A stretch of DNA of 33,597 bases from Candidatus Berkelbacteria bacterium RIFOXYA2_FULL_43_10 (GCA_001776195.1 MEZY01000002.1:1-33597); one strand, 5' to 3'. Positions 1 to 8,273 are shown, counted from the first letter of the stretch. The notes: generated by a model not told the origin, from the sequence alone. Program-made: numbers and translations.

Positions 1-543
1 ATTATCACGCTTGGTAATTTTTGAAATATGGCGATTGATGTTTGAATATTCCGCGACAAAATATGCGATAAAGCTGCCAACCTTGTTCTCTTTTGCTGCG
101 ATATCGACCAACTCACCCACCTCTTTTTTGCTCACCCACAAACTTTTTTGAATTTGGACAAACCCAATTCTTTTTATTGTTCTCCTGAATCGATTCCTGT
201 TTCTTTTCATAATTTCCGGGATATCAAACGACACCAAGTGATATTTACTGTCTTCATTAATATTGGACGAAATCTTGTCCACCATTTTGATCTTAGCTTT
301 ATTTGTCAATGCTACCGAGTCCTCGACAACATCCAAATATCCGCGACGTTTTAGTTGATAAAGAGATTTGGATAATTTATTTACATTAACATTGGATGTC
401 TGCATTTCATCGCGGACAAGATCAGTTAAGTTGCTTTGAACTATTTTATTTGCGGCATTGGCAGTAATATCTAAAAGAATATTCAACAGAGATTCAACTC
501 CGTATAGAATAAACTCCTGAGATTTTTTTGGATTGACAACCAT
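1..543 (-). CDS. PaaX-like transcriptional regulator with Cas2-like C-terminal domain (partial)
   Basis: The reading frame opens with ATG at 543 and stays open for 181 codons to the window edge, so the C-terminus is missing. Residues 1 to about 85 are helical and look like a winged-helix DNA-binding region (KLSKSLYQLKRRGYL, followed by a segment like a wing). From about residue 100 the sequence has the PaaX/Cas2-like ferredoxin-fold pattern: VSFDIPE, then an arginine-rich helix (RNRNRFRRTIKRIGF), then QKSLWVSKKEV and FIAYFVAEY. Proteins of this type in small bacterial genomes are often annotated as PaaX-family repressors or as Cas2; no cas genes or CRISPR array lie nearby, so a regulator is the better reading. 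A perfect palindrome 49 bp upstream of the start would suit autoregulation. Fold and class are recognised from motifs; target and effector are unknown. Confidence 0.78.
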   Translation of the reverse strand, partial: MVVNPKKSQEFILYGVESLLNILLDITANAANKIVQSNLTDLVRDEMQTSNVNVNKLSKSLYQLKRRGYLDVVEDSVALTNKAKIKMVDKISSNINEDSKYHLVSFDIPEIMKRNRNRFRRTIKRIGFVQIQKSLWVSKKEVGELVDIAAKENKVGSFIAYFVAEYSNINRHISKITKRDN

Positions 544-591
544 GTCTAGAAAAAGAATTACATTAAAATATATTAAATACAAAGATCGATG

Positions 592-629
592 TTCGCCAGA
601 TATTGAACGATCGTTCAATATCTGGCGAA
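592..629. promoter_or_regulatory. Perfect 38-bp palindrome, candidate operator
   Basis: Two 19-bp arms meet with no spacer and match perfectly: TTCGCCAGATATTGAACGA at 592-610 and its exact reverse complement at 611-629. It lies 49-86 bp upstream of the ATG of the PaaX-like gene, where a dimeric regulator would bind. There is no loop and no T-tract on either side, which argues against an intrinsic terminator. The operator role is inferred. Confidence 0.6.
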
Positions 630-695
630 TAGAAACGTTGAAACAAAGATTACGACTTCATATTTTGGCTTATAACATCTTGTCACTTTAGTATG

Positions 696-1529
696 TCACG
701 ACTTCAGTCTATCAATTAATATCATAATTGCGAATTTGGGGAGGGCGAGTTGGCGGGAGATGCGTTTTGGGTGCTGAATAAGTCGGAAAAGCCATTCGAA
801 ACCTATCATTCTAATCCATTTCGGAGCACGAGTTTGTGCGCCGGAGATGAAATCGAAAGTTCCACCGAGACCGACTCCAACCTTGGCACCAGTTTTGTGC
901 AAATTTCTAGCCAGCCATTTTTCCTGCGCCGGAGCTCCGAAACCGACAAAAACAATATCGGCTCCACTTTTTTGTATCGCTTCAATAATTGCTTGCTCAT
1001 CGGATTTCTCCGGAGTAGCAGAGATAGTTCCTGCGATTTTCAAATCATATATTTTTGTTTGCAGCTCTAGCGAAACTTTTTCTACTCCGCTTGGATCAAG
1101 TCCGAATTTATTGCCCAAAAGGAATATACTTTTTTTCTCCCTGGCGGCAATTTTGCACATCTCCCAGATAAAATCTGATCCGGAAATTCTAGCCGGGATC
1201 ACTTTTTTGCTTAAAAGCGGTGTCAGAGGATAGAGCAATAATAGAATCAACCATTGGATCGAAACAAATATTTCTCGGATATATTTGATCTTCGGTTTCC
1301 AAAGCGTGGTAAGCCATAAACCCCAGATAAGACCGTATGCATCGGCAAAATTAAGATCGTATTTGGAATTGAGCACAGTTTTAAATTCAGAATCTGTTTG
1401 ACATTTTACAACAAATTCGCTGTTTACAGTAGCGATAAGATGAGATTTCTCACCAATAATATAGGCACGGAATGTGTTTTTCGCTTCACTTAAACTCAAC
1501 GGATCAATTTTGATATCAAGAACCTTCAT
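696..1529 (-). CDS. WecG/TagA/CpsF family glycosyltransferase (GT26)
   Basis: A 277-aa GT26 enzyme; the family transfers a sugar such as N-acetylmannosaminuronic acid or N-acetylmannosamine to an undecaprenyl-linked acceptor on the cytoplasmic face of the membrane, in teichoic acid, enterobacterial antigen or capsule synthesis. Family signatures are clear: ADAYGLIWG near residue 65, then VFVGFGAPAQEKWLARN, VGVGLGGTFDFISG and the C-terminal APKWIRMIGFEWLFRLIQHP. A hydrophobic stretch (SIQWLILLLLYPLTPLL) probably helps peripheral membrane binding. The ATG at 1529 is chosen over the upstream TTG at 1577 because the family begins at MKVLDIKIDPLS. It is the last gene of the glycosyltransferase group on this strand. 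The exact sugar cannot be told from sequence. Confidence 0.9.
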   Translation of the reverse strand: MKVLDIKIDPLSLSEAKNTFRAYIIGEKSHLIATVNSEFVVKCQTDSEFKTVLNSKYDLNFADAYGLIWGLWLTTLWKPKIKYIREIFVSIQWLILLLLYPLTPLLSKKVIPARISGSDFIWEMCKIAAREKKSIFLLGNKFGLDPSGVEKVSLELQTKIYDLKIAGTISATPEKSDEQAIIEAIQKSGADIVFVGFGAPAQEKWLARNLHKTGAKVGVGLGGTFDFISGAQTRAPKWIRMIGFEWLFRLIQHPKRISRQLALPKFAIMILIDRLKS

Positions 1530-1605
1530 AACTACACTGATTTTACACACTGATGAAACACTAATAAATAGATGCAACTACCAATGTACGTAATTTATTA
1601 TAAGC

Positions 1606-1672
1606 TGTCATTGCGAGGTACTCCGAAGCAATCTAGATTGCCGCGCTACGTTTCACTCCGCTCGCAATGACA
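1606..1672. repeat. Short dispersed palindromic repeat
   Basis: TGTCATTGCGAG at 1606-1617 is matched by its perfect complement CTCGCAATGACA at 1661-1672; the 67-bp unit holds an inner palindrome AATCTAGATT. This TCATTGCGAG-type hairpin resembles repeats scattered between genes in many bacterial genomes. It sits between the GT26 start and the stop of the preceding GT4 gene. It has no coding potential; a transcript hairpin role is possible. Confidence 0.75.
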
Positions 1673-1685
1673 ATCGCGCAACCGA

Positions 1686-2819
1686 TCAGGAATGATTAGT
1701 TGCAAAAGAATCATTAACAATCTTTTTAAATTCCGTAATAAAACGATCTTTTGAAAATAATTCAGCGCGGGACCTGCATACTTCGGGTTTAAATTTATCG
1801 ATTTCTGATTCGAATTGATTTACGGCATTATTTAAGGATTCGGGTGTATCATCATAAAAAAACATTCCGGTAACTCCATCAACCACCGTTTCCGTCACGC
1901 CGCCCTTCCCGTAGGCGATCACTGGCCGGCCGCAAGCCATTGCCTCTACGGGCGTTAACCCAAAGTCCTCTTCTCCCGGAAAAATCAGAGCTTTGCAATT
2001 TTGGAGAAGTTGAATTTTCTCGTTCTCGTTCCTGAATCCGAGAAACTCAATATTGGCTTTCGACATTGATTTAAGTTTATTAATCTCACTCCCCTCCCCG
2101 ACTATCTTCAATTTCTTGCCGGATTGATTGAATGCTTCAACAGCAAGATCAATCTTCTTATAGGGAGAGAGACGAGAGATTATCAAATAGTAGTCAAGCG
2201 TTGGCTCTGCTGCAATATCGAGATTCTCCATATCGGTCGGTGGATATATCACCGAAGAGTTCGTACGGTAGTATTTTTTGATTCTTTTAGCAACTGTTTT
2301 CGATATCGCGATCCATTTGTCAGTTCTTTCAGATATATTGTAATCCCAAACTCGGGTACGACTAAATAAGTTTCTGATATATATTCCGAATAGACCAAAA
2401 CCGATTTTGTTTTCTTCTAAATATTCGTTATACCAATCCCAAACATATCGCATCGGAGAATAGCAGTAGCAGATCTGCTTTGCTGTAGGTTTAGTAATAG
2501 CGCCGTGAGAAAAGGAATTGGAAGAAGTTATTACGATGTCATACTTTGTAAGATTGAATGATTCAATCGCGGATGGGAATTTCGAGAGCAAGAGTTTGGA
2601 TCGCTTGCGAATGAAGCCGGAGTATTTTTGCAGGCATGAAGGGATGATGTTATATTCTTTTTTATCAAATACACCACGGGTTCCAGACTCATCGTACAAT
2701 ATCGTATATATCGGAGCGTCCGGATACATTTCATGCAAGACCTCTAAAACCTTCTCGGCACCACCGAGCTTTATTAAAAAATCGTGTACGATTGCAATTT
2801 TTGGTTTTGACTTATTCAT
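1686..2819 (-). CDS. Glycosyltransferase family 4
   Basis: A 377-aa GT4 (GT-B fold) retaining glycosyltransferase, probably adding a hexose to a lipid-linked surface polysaccharide from a nucleotide sugar. The N-terminal acceptor domain begins KIAIVHDFLIKLGGAEKV, with the glycine loop typical of the family. The donor domain shows LIISRLSPYKKIDLAVEAF, KIVGEGSE, then the E-x7-E catalytic signature in FPGEEDFGLTPVEAMACGRP and the phosphate-binding KGGVTETVVDG. The ATG at 2819 is preferred: it gives the family N-terminus and overlaps the end of the upstream glycosyltransferase gene by 8 nt, suggesting translational coupling. A longer in-frame form to 2888 would run deep into that gene. Mannosyltransferase-like members look similar, but the substrate is not assigned. 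Confidence 0.88.
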   Translation of the reverse strand: MNKSKPKIAIVHDFLIKLGGAEKVLEVLHEMYPDAPIYTILYDESGTRGVFDKKEYNIIPSCLQKYSGFIRKRSKLLLSKFPSAIESFNLTKYDIVITSSNSFSHGAITKPTAKQICYCYSPMRYVWDWYNEYLEENKIGFGLFGIYIRNLFSRTRVWDYNISERTDKWIAISKTVAKRIKKYYRTNSSVIYPPTDMENLDIAAEPTLDYYLIISRLSPYKKIDLAVEAFNQSGKKLKIVGEGSEINKLKSMSKANIEFLGFRNENEKIQLLQNCKALIFPGEEDFGLTPVEAMACGRPVIAYGKGGVTETVVDGVTGMFFYDDTPESLNNAVNQFESEIDKFKPEVCRSRAELFSKDRFITEFKKIVNDSFATNHS

Positions 2820-3918
2820 TTTCTTTCGAGACGGAATTAAAGAATTCAATAAACTCTTCCGCACATTTCTCCCAGGAAAATTTATCAATCTGTGTTTTGC
2901 TCTTTTTTATCAAATCTCCGCGCAAGGAGCTATGGGAAAGAAGTTTGTTTATTGCTTCGGCAATATCCTCTGGTTTCCTGGGATCAAAATAAATAGCGGC
3001 GACTCCTGCTACTTCGGGTAGCGATGAGGTTTTTGAGCAAGCGACAGCAGTTCCGCAAGAAAAAGATTCAAGTATCGGGATCCCAAAACCCTCGTAGAGA
3101 GTTGGGTAAACAAAAAGATCGGCACCAGCGTAAAGATGAGGCATTTTAGAATCTTCGAGGAATCCAGCGATAATGACATTATCACGAGTTTTGGGATCCA
3201 ACTTATTGATCAATTTATCAATTTCTTCATATCCGACACCGGGTTTCCCGACTAGGATCAGTTTCTGAGAAATATTATACTTGCTCACAAGGATTTCGTA
3301 TGCTTTTATCAAGTTGAATATATTTTTCCTCGTTTCAAGACGGCCAACATTTAGAATATACCTTCCGATATCGCCCAAAGGATTTACAATATTTTCCGGT
3401 CGTCTGTAAAGTTTCTCGTCGTAAGATTGATAAATAATTTTGCAGGGTGAATCAATTGTATAAAACTTACAAAAATCTTTTTTAGTATTTGCGCTTAAAA
3501 ATACTATGCCGGATGCTCTTTCTGCCGTTTTGAAAGTAGAGTTGAGCATTAACCTCTCATGGCTCGTATATGCTTTCGGGAAATATTTTGAGGCCAAGTC
3601 GTGTATAACGATAATTGATTTGTAGTTGCCCCTTGCTGGAAGCATATAACTCGGCTCCAGATAAATATCCGGTTTGACTTTCCCCAGAGCCCTGGGGAGA
3701 GCGATTCGATGCCAAAAATATTTTGATTTAATCTCACAAAAAGTAATATTGTCGTTTTCAATATCAACAACCGGTTTTCCGGGAAGAATTATCGTATATC
3801 GATTACTCTTATCGAATTTGGACAAGGAGATTACGAGATTAACTGTAAAATTTTCAACTCCAGTACGTTGTTTTTTTGTAAGAGCAGTTCCATTAATTGC
3901 TATATGTAGGGACATCAT
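2812..3918 (-). CDS. Glycosyltransferase family 4
   Basis: A second GT4 glycosyltransferase, 368 aa, cytoplasmic or peripheral to the membrane. Recognisable blocks are the N-terminal LHIAINGTALTKKQRTGVENF, RYILNVGRLETRKNI at the start of the donor-binding domain, LILVGKPG, VIIAGFLEDSKMPHLYAGA, and the E-x7-E motif in PTLYEGFGIPILESFSCG followed by SSLPEVAG. This is the layout of the WbpZ/mannosyltransferase-like GT4 branch. Two adjacent ATG codons (3918 and 3915) could both start it; a GGAAA just upstream is a weak ribosome site. It is the first gene of the three-gene glycosyltransferase cluster and overlaps the next by 8 nt, so the two are probably one transcript. Confidence 0.9.
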   Translation of the reverse strand: MMSLHIAINGTALTKKQRTGVENFTVNLVISLSKFDKSNRYTIILPGKPVVDIENDNITFCEIKSKYFWHRIALPRALGKVKPDIYLEPSYMLPARGNYKSIIVIHDLASKYFPKAYTSHERLMLNSTFKTAERASGIVFLSANTKKDFCKFYTIDSPCKIIYQSYDEKLYRRPENIVNPLGDIGRYILNVGRLETRKNIFNLIKAYEILVSKYNISQKLILVGKPGVGYEEIDKLINKLDPKTRDNVIIAGFLEDSKMPHLYAGADLFVYPTLYEGFGIPILESFSCGTAVACSKTSSLPEVAGVAAIYFDPRKPEDIAEAINKLLSHSSLRGDLIKKSKTQIDKFSWEKCAEEFIEFFNSVSKENE

Positions 3919-3959
3919 TTTTCCATTGAGGTTAACTTATACTCGAATAATGAATCATA

Positions 3960-4075
3960 ACCACCACGGAACTGTGCCACAGAATATCACGGAACAATAC
4001 AAGCAAGGATGACTAATCGAACTAATGGCCAATAACTAATTTCCGTGTGATTCTGTGGTGTCTTTCTGTGGTGGT
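3960..4075. repeat. Imperfect long inverted repeat (35-nt arms)
   Basis: The left arm at 3960-3994 (begins ACCACCACGGAACTG) and right arm at 4041-4075 (ends CTTTCTGTGGTGGT) pair at 27 of 35 positions across a 46-nt centre. It fills most of the space between mreB and the first GT4 gene. It could fold as a transcript hairpin after mreB or be a small non-autonomous element; no open reading frame of note is present. Confidence 0.6.
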
Positions 4076-4094
4076 AATAATACAAAATTTCAGT

Positions 4095-5102
4095 TTATGA
4101 TTTTGCCCAAAGGACAGATTGCTTAAAAGCTTGCAAGTGATCTAGGGCTATTCCACAACCCTTGGCGGTACAAAGCTGGGGTTCTTCTGCGACTTCGCAG
4201 GGAACGCCGGTTATTTTGGTGAATAAAACATCGAGGTTTCTAAGCATTGCTCCCCCACCGGTCAATATTATTCCTTTATCCATAACGTCGGAAGCTAACT
4301 CCGGAGGAGTATTCTGAAGCACCTCCTTAACGGCATTGATAATCTCAAGCATCGGAGACTTAATCCCCTTTACCACATCGTCAGATGAAACAATCAGGCT
4401 TTCGGGAAGCCCGGAGACCGCATTTGAGCCGGATATTTCCATTCTCATCTCTTTCTTGAGCGGTATTGCCGATCCGATCTTGATTTTGATATCCTCTGCT
4501 GTTTGTTCGCCAATAATTAAGCTGTGTTTTTTTCGGATGAAGCTGGAAATCGCTTGGTCTATTTTCATTCCACCGACTCTGACGGATGATGAAGAGACAA
4601 TGTCGCCAAGAGATAGAACTGCTACTTCCGAAGTGCCACCACCGATATCGATAATCATATGTCCGGATGGCGTGGCGATGGGAATACCTGCGCCAAGTGC
4701 GGCCGCAATCGGCTCTTTAATAATGTAGGCCTGCTTGGCGCCGGCGCCAATTGTGGCATCGATAACAGCGCGCTTTTCGGTTGAAGTTACTCCGGCCGGT
4801 ACGGTAATCATTACTTCAGGACGAAAAAATCTGATTCGGCCCATGACTCGGTCAATAAATATCTTTATCATTGACTTGGTTATTCTAAAATTGGCGATGA
4901 CACCATCTTGCAGAGGGTGGGCGGCGACGATGCTTTCCGGAGTTCGGCCGAGCATTTCCTTGGCCTCGTTGCCAATTGCCATTATTTTAGAATCGGAGGC
5001 TTGAAGGGCGACAACATTGGGTTCGTTAATAACAATCCCCTTCTTGGGGATGTAAACAATAACATTTGTTGTTCCGAGATCTATAGCAATTTTCTTTGAC
5101 AT
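4095..5102 (-). CDS. mreB: Rod shape-determining protein MreB
   Basis: A 335-aa bacterial actin homologue that polymerises under the inner membrane and guides lateral cell-wall synthesis. The ATPase core is complete: phosphate-1 loop IAIDLGTTNVIVY at residues 5-17, phosphate-2 IDIGGGTSEVAVLSLG, connect/adenosine region GIILTGGGAMLRNLD, and the MreB-typical GRTPESIVAAHPLQDGVIA. Length equals the family norm. No mreC or mreD is visible beside it, and murA lies upstream on the same strand, so shape and precursor supply are linked by position. Separation from murA by a repeat element makes co-transcription uncertain. Start ATG at 5102 gives the standard N-terminus. No strong ribosome site is seen. 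Confidence 0.97.
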   Translation of the reverse strand: MSKKIAIDLGTTNVIVYIPKKGIVINEPNVVALQASDSKIMAIGNEAKEMLGRTPESIVAAHPLQDGVIANFRITKSMIKIFIDRVMGRIRFFRPEVMITVPAGVTSTEKRAVIDATIGAGAKQAYIIKEPIAAALGAGIPIATPSGHMIIDIGGGTSEVAVLSLGDIVSSSSVRVGGMKIDQAISSFIRKKHSLIIGEQTAEDIKIKIGSAIPLKKEMRMEISGSNAVSGLPESLIVSSDDVVKGIKSPMLEIINAVKEVLQNTPPELASDVMDKGIILTGGGAMLRNLDVLFTKITGVPCEVAEEPQLCTAKGCGIALDHLQAFKQSVLWAKS

Positions 5103-5156
5103 ATCAAATATTTGTGGACATCAGTGTGGGGTATTAGTGTTAGAATATCAAATTAA

Positions 5157-5350
5157 CGCGTGTTGTGTAATTAATTGGTGATTTCGGGAGTTGTCATCTC
5201 GACATCGTGTGTAGTTCCACGACGAGAGATATACAAATTATTGTAATTACTTATGTATTAAATGGTAGATTTCTCGCCTCCCGCTTAGCGGGATGGATCG
5301 AAATGACAATTTCATTCTATTCCTGCTTGGGAATAATTACACATCACGAG
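5157..5350. mobile_element. MITE-like repeat, copy 1
   Basis: A non-coding element of about 194 bp filling the mreB-murA gap. Its ends are imperfect inverted repeats: CGTGTTGTGTAATTAATT at the left against GAATAATTACACATCACG at the right (15 of 18 pair). Inside, GTCATCTCGAC pairs with the later TCGAAATGAC. A second copy with the same order of blocks is at 27737-27942. No transposase is encoded, as expected for a miniature inverted-repeat element moved in trans. Confidence 0.7.
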
Positions 5351-5355
5351 TAAGA

Positions 5356-6606
5356 TCAATCAATTTCCTCAATATTTGCACCGAGTTTCTGAAGTTTGCC
5401 CGCCATATCTTCATAGCCGCGCTTGATAAGTTCGGCTCCATTTATAGTTGTAGTTCCATTGGCAATAAGGCCAGCCATAACCAAAGCCGCCCCGCCACGA
5501 ATATCAAGCGCATCTATCTCGGTTCCCTGAAGCGTTACCGGACCGTGCACGTAAACAATATGGGGACTTTCAACTGAAATATCGGCACCCATTTTTTTGA
5601 TTTCTTCAATGTAGCCGAATCTGCTTTCAAAAATTGTCTCAAATATTCGTGTGGATCCGGTTGTTGTGGCGGAGAATACTGCATACTGAGATTGAAGGTC
5701 GGTAGGGAAGCCCGGATAAGTACGGGTATCAATATCAACAGATTTGAGACCCGAGTGCTTCTTTGTTGATAATGAATTGGCAGATACTGAAATATCAGCT
5801 CCACTGTTTTTAATACGGTTTAATACGTGTTTTAAATGCTCAGGATTGATATTGGTAACTTCTATCTCGGAATTTGTGGCCAAAGCTGCCAGAATGTAGG
5901 TGCCGGCTTCAATCCTATCGGGAATTATCCTGTGCTCGGTGCCATGAAGTTTCTCTACACCTTCGATCTCGATCTTGTGCCCGAAATAAGTCTTTATCTT
6001 TGCTCCCATATTGTTCAAGAAATCGATTAGATTTTCAATCTCCGGCTCGCATGCACCGGCATAGATCGTGGTAGTGCCGGGAGAGAGGACAGAGGCCATA
6101 ATCGCATTTTCCGTAGCGGTTACGCTTAATTCATTCAGAGTGATATCTCCGGAAACCGGTTTGCCCTTAAGGGTGTAAGAGTCGCCTCCTTCAACTAATT
6201 TAATTCCAAATTGAGAAAATAAATGTAGATGAGTGTCGATAGGTCTTGCCCCTATGAGACAGCCACCTGGTTGCGCAAATTCAACTTGATGAAATCTTGA
6301 GAGCATCGGCCCCGCTAAAACTATAGAGCCGCGAAGCTGCTTAACCAGGTCATGGTCGAGCTTGGTTGTATTTATTGAGGAAGGATCGATGACGACAGTA
6401 TTGCCATCAACATTGATTTTCGCACCAGCTTGTTCGATAATTTCTTCAAGTTTAATAATATCCAAAATTCTTGGCACATCATGAATTGTTGAGGGAGAGT
6501 CGGCCATTATAGAGGCGGCAATAATTTTAAGAGCGGCGTTCTTTGCGCCTGAGATTTTAACACTGCCGTGTAGATGTTCGCCGCCGATTATTTTGTATAC
6601 CGACAT
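5356..6606 (-). CDS. murA: UDP-N-acetylglucosamine 1-carboxyvinyltransferase MurA
   Basis: A 416-aa EPSP-synthase-family enzyme that transfers enolpyruvate from PEP to UDP-GlcNAc, the first committed step of peptidoglycan synthesis, in the cytoplasm. The substrate lysine and asparagine are in KISGAKNAAL (K22, N23). The mobile loop carries the catalytic cysteine in QPGGCLIGARPIDTHL (C116), so the fosfomycin-sensitive Cys form is predicted. The C-terminal DALDIRGGAALVMAGLIA and RGYEDMAGKLQKLGANI are also family hallmarks. A good ribosome site GGAGG (6615-6619) lies 8 nt before ATG 6606. It is divergent from the PEGA-type gene across a 141-bp promoter region. Confidence 0.98.
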   Translation of the reverse strand: MSVYKIIGGEHLHGSVKISGAKNAALKIIAASIMADSPSTIHDVPRILDIIKLEEIIEQAGAKINVDGNTVVIDPSSINTTKLDHDLVKQLRGSIVLAGPMLSRFHQVEFAQPGGCLIGARPIDTHLHLFSQFGIKLVEGGDSYTLKGKPVSGDITLNELSVTATENAIMASVLSPGTTTIYAGACEPEIENLIDFLNNMGAKIKTYFGHKIEIEGVEKLHGTEHRIIPDRIEAGTYILAALATNSEIEVTNINPEHLKHVLNRIKNSGADISVSANSLSTKKHSGLKSVDIDTRTYPGFPTDLQSQYAVFSATTTGSTRIFETIFESRFGYIEEIKKMGADISVESPHIVYVHGPVTLQGTEIDALDIRGGAALVMAGLIANGTTTINGAELIKRGYEDMAGKLQKLGANIEEID

Positions 6607-6709
6607 AAAAGAAGCCTCCGACTGAAGTGAAATGTATAATATTATCAGATGAATATTGAGTATCTACTACCTAATATCCTACTCCAGATCGGCTCATTTT
6701 TCAATAGCA

Positions 6710-6738
6710 TTTACAGATCAAACCTAAATTGATAAGAT
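6710..6738 (+). promoter_or_regulatory. Predicted sigma-70-type promoter, near-leaderless
   Basis: TTTACA (6710-6715), a 17-bp spacer and TAAGAT (6733-6738) precede the ATG at 6748 by only 9 nt. Transcription would start at or next to the start codon, and no Shine-Dalgarno sequence is visible, so a leaderless mRNA is likely. Confidence 0.5.
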
Positions 6739-6747
6739 TGTCGTTGT

Positions 6748-7476
6748 ATGGAAAGAGCCTACACGCGAACTTATCGATTTAAAAAAATTATCTTGGCGCA
6801 AAGCCTGGCTTTTTTGATAGTAGTTTTGGCTGCCGGATCACTAATATTTTACGCACAGGGTTACTCGATTAATTTCAAGAATTTCAAAATAATTAAAAAT
6901 GGATTGATGGTATTAAATTGTATTGACAAGCCTGACAAAATTGAAGTTTCCGGCAAAGAGATAGAGGCAAAGTCGACTATAGTTAAGACTTTGCAGAGAG
7001 GCGAATATTATATTGTGGCATCGAAAAAAGGATGCGAAAACTGGGAGCGCAATGCCAAAATCGAACCGGAGATATTGTCAGAATTCAGTGAAATAGTTTT
7101 TTTTGTAAGTAAAGCCCAGATCTCTTCGATGACCCAAGATGAGATTAACTGGATGAATTCAACTCCCGACAGCACCTTGGCCGAAAGCCCGAAAGGCAAG
7201 CTTTCGTCGAACGGATACGAGATCTGGTTGAATGAGCGGTTGGTGACAAGATTCTCATCAAAAATTACTCAGGTAAAGTGGTATTCCAACGAGAAATATA
7301 TCACTTATTTAAGCGATAAAGAAATTAGAATTATAGATAGAGATGGTTTGAACGACACATTGCTTGTTACGCTTGACGAGGCAGTAAATGTAAAATATTT
7401 ATTTAGATACCAAGGAAAGGTGATTTATTTTCGAGACAATGATAAGTACTACAAGGCAAAAGTCCGATGTGATTGA
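6748..7476 (+). CDS. Membrane-anchored PEGA-like domain protein
   Basis: A 242-aa protein with a short basic cytoplasmic tail (RTYRFKK), one transmembrane helix at about residues 15-35 (LAQSLAFLIVVLAAGSLIFYA) and an extracytoplasmic remainder. Right after the helix is the AQGYSINFKNFKI segment often seen ahead of PEGA-like beta domains in CPR membrane proteins. Residues 50-95 resemble a PEGA-like domain (KIEVSGKEIEAKS, then TLQRGEYYIVASKKGCENWE). The C-terminal part (VKWYSNEKYITYLSDKEIRII) has short WD/TolB-like beta strands. Function is unknown; PEGA proteins are generally surface or cell-wall associated. It converges on the sortase gene with a 9-nt gap, so a surface role for both is plausible but not shown. 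Confidence 0.7.
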   Translation: MERAYTRTYRFKKIILAQSLAFLIVVLAAGSLIFYAQGYSINFKNFKIIKNGLMVLNCIDKPDKIEVSGKEIEAKSTIVKTLQRGEYYIVASKKGCENWERNAKIEPEILSEFSEIVFFVSKAQISSMTQDEINWMNSTPDSTLAESPKGKLSSNGYEIWLNERLVTRFSSKITQVKWYSNEKYITYLSDKEIRIIDRDGLNDTLLVTLDEAVNVKYLFRYQGKVIYFRDNDKYYKAKVRCD

Positions 7477-7485
7477 CTCTTGGTG

Positions 7486-8241
7486 CTAACGAATATCGGG
7501 GAGAGTGTTTGGAGCAGATTCAGCATCTTGATTCGAATTTGATTTTGGATTTGGATAGATTTGATCGGCGACATCTATCATCCTATATAGGCTGGTCCCA
7601 ACCGGCCAGCAAGTCATAATTGTGAGAGTGGAGTCACTGCCCTGCTTGAGCACGGAAAGATTATCTGGCTTAACTGTATTTTTGCTCTTAATTTTGTAAA
7701 TATAAGTTACGTTCGCGTACCTGATGTATGTTTGATCGCCAATTACAAGCTCCGACATAAGGGCGAAGATAGATTTGTAGTTTCCTTTTGCCCAAAGATA
7801 GTCGGAGCTGTGACCGGTGATAAAGACATTACCGACTTCCCCTGGCAGGGCGGTGCCGGCAAGGTGAATTGTTCCTTTTTCTAATCCAACCGATACTTTG
7901 TCCGGTATGTTCGGGACATTCCAAGAGATAGGAGCGGTAACATTGATTTTGGGGATAAATATTGTATTTTCTTCGAGCTTGGGGATGGATCCTGTGAGGA
8001 CGGGGTCATCGCCGAAGTTTGATATTGTTGGCAGATCGGAGGTTTCAGAGGAGTTGTCTTGATTGCGAAAAGAATAGCCGATCTTTTGTGATATCGAAGA
8101 GAAGTTCGCAACGGTGAATATGATAACGAGCGAAGCGATAAAGATGACAGAATAAATCGCCCAAAGAGGAAAACGCACTCCCCTCTTTTTGCTAGCGAAT
8201 AAATACTCTAGATCAGTTTCGGTTAGAATTTTATGTTTCAT
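7486..8241 (-). CDS. Sortase family cysteine transpeptidase
   Basis: A 251-aa membrane-anchored sortase, which cleaves a C-terminal sorting signal and joins the protein to a cell-surface nucleophile. A TM helix spans about residues 25-46 (FPLWAIYSVIFIASLVII), then a low-complexity linker and the beta-barrel from about 93 (IFIPKINVTAPISW). The catalytic triad is visible: H144 in FITGHSS, C211 in LTIMTCWPVG and R220 in LYRMIDV. ALPGEVGNVF before the histidine is also typical. The ATG at 8241 is preferred over GTG 8259, which falls inside a hairpin. No LPXTG-like substrate is encoded in the window; the C-terminal 25 residues are disordered and polar. Confidence 0.9.
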   Translation of the reverse strand: MKHKILTETDLEYLFASKKRGVRFPLWAIYSVIFIASLVIIFTVANFSSISQKIGYSFRNQDNSSETSDLPTISNFGDDPVLTGSIPKLEENTIFIPKINVTAPISWNVPNIPDKVSVGLEKGTIHLAGTALPGEVGNVFITGHSSDYLWAKGNYKSIFALMSELVIGDQTYIRYANVTYIYKIKSKNTVKPDNLSVLKQGSDSTLTIMTCWPVGTSLYRMIDVADQIYPNPKSNSNQDAESAPNTLPDIR

Positions 8242-8252
8242 CTCTGACCTGT

Positions 8253-8273
8253 CCGCCACCTACGAGGTGGCGG
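8253..8273. repeat. Perfect 9-bp hairpin upstream of the sortase
   Basis: CCGCCACCT (8253-8261), a 3-nt loop and AGGTGGCGG (8265-8273) form a perfect hairpin 12 nt before the sortase ATG. On the mRNA it would fold just upstream of the likely ribosome site AGGTCAGAG, so it could limit translation, or it may be a dispersed short palindrome. Confidence 0.5.

Noticed and set aside
148-354. 68-codon plus-strand frame
   Set aside because: It lies antisense to the PaaX-like gene and has no ribosome site or recognisable product.
1-543. Reading the first gene as Cas2 and the window edge as part of a CRISPR locus
   Set aside because: There is an N-terminal DNA-binding region that Cas2 lacks, and no direct-repeat array or other cas gene is visible.
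592-629. Palindrome as an intrinsic terminator
   Set aside because: It has no loop and no T-tract on either strand, and it is upstream of a start codon.
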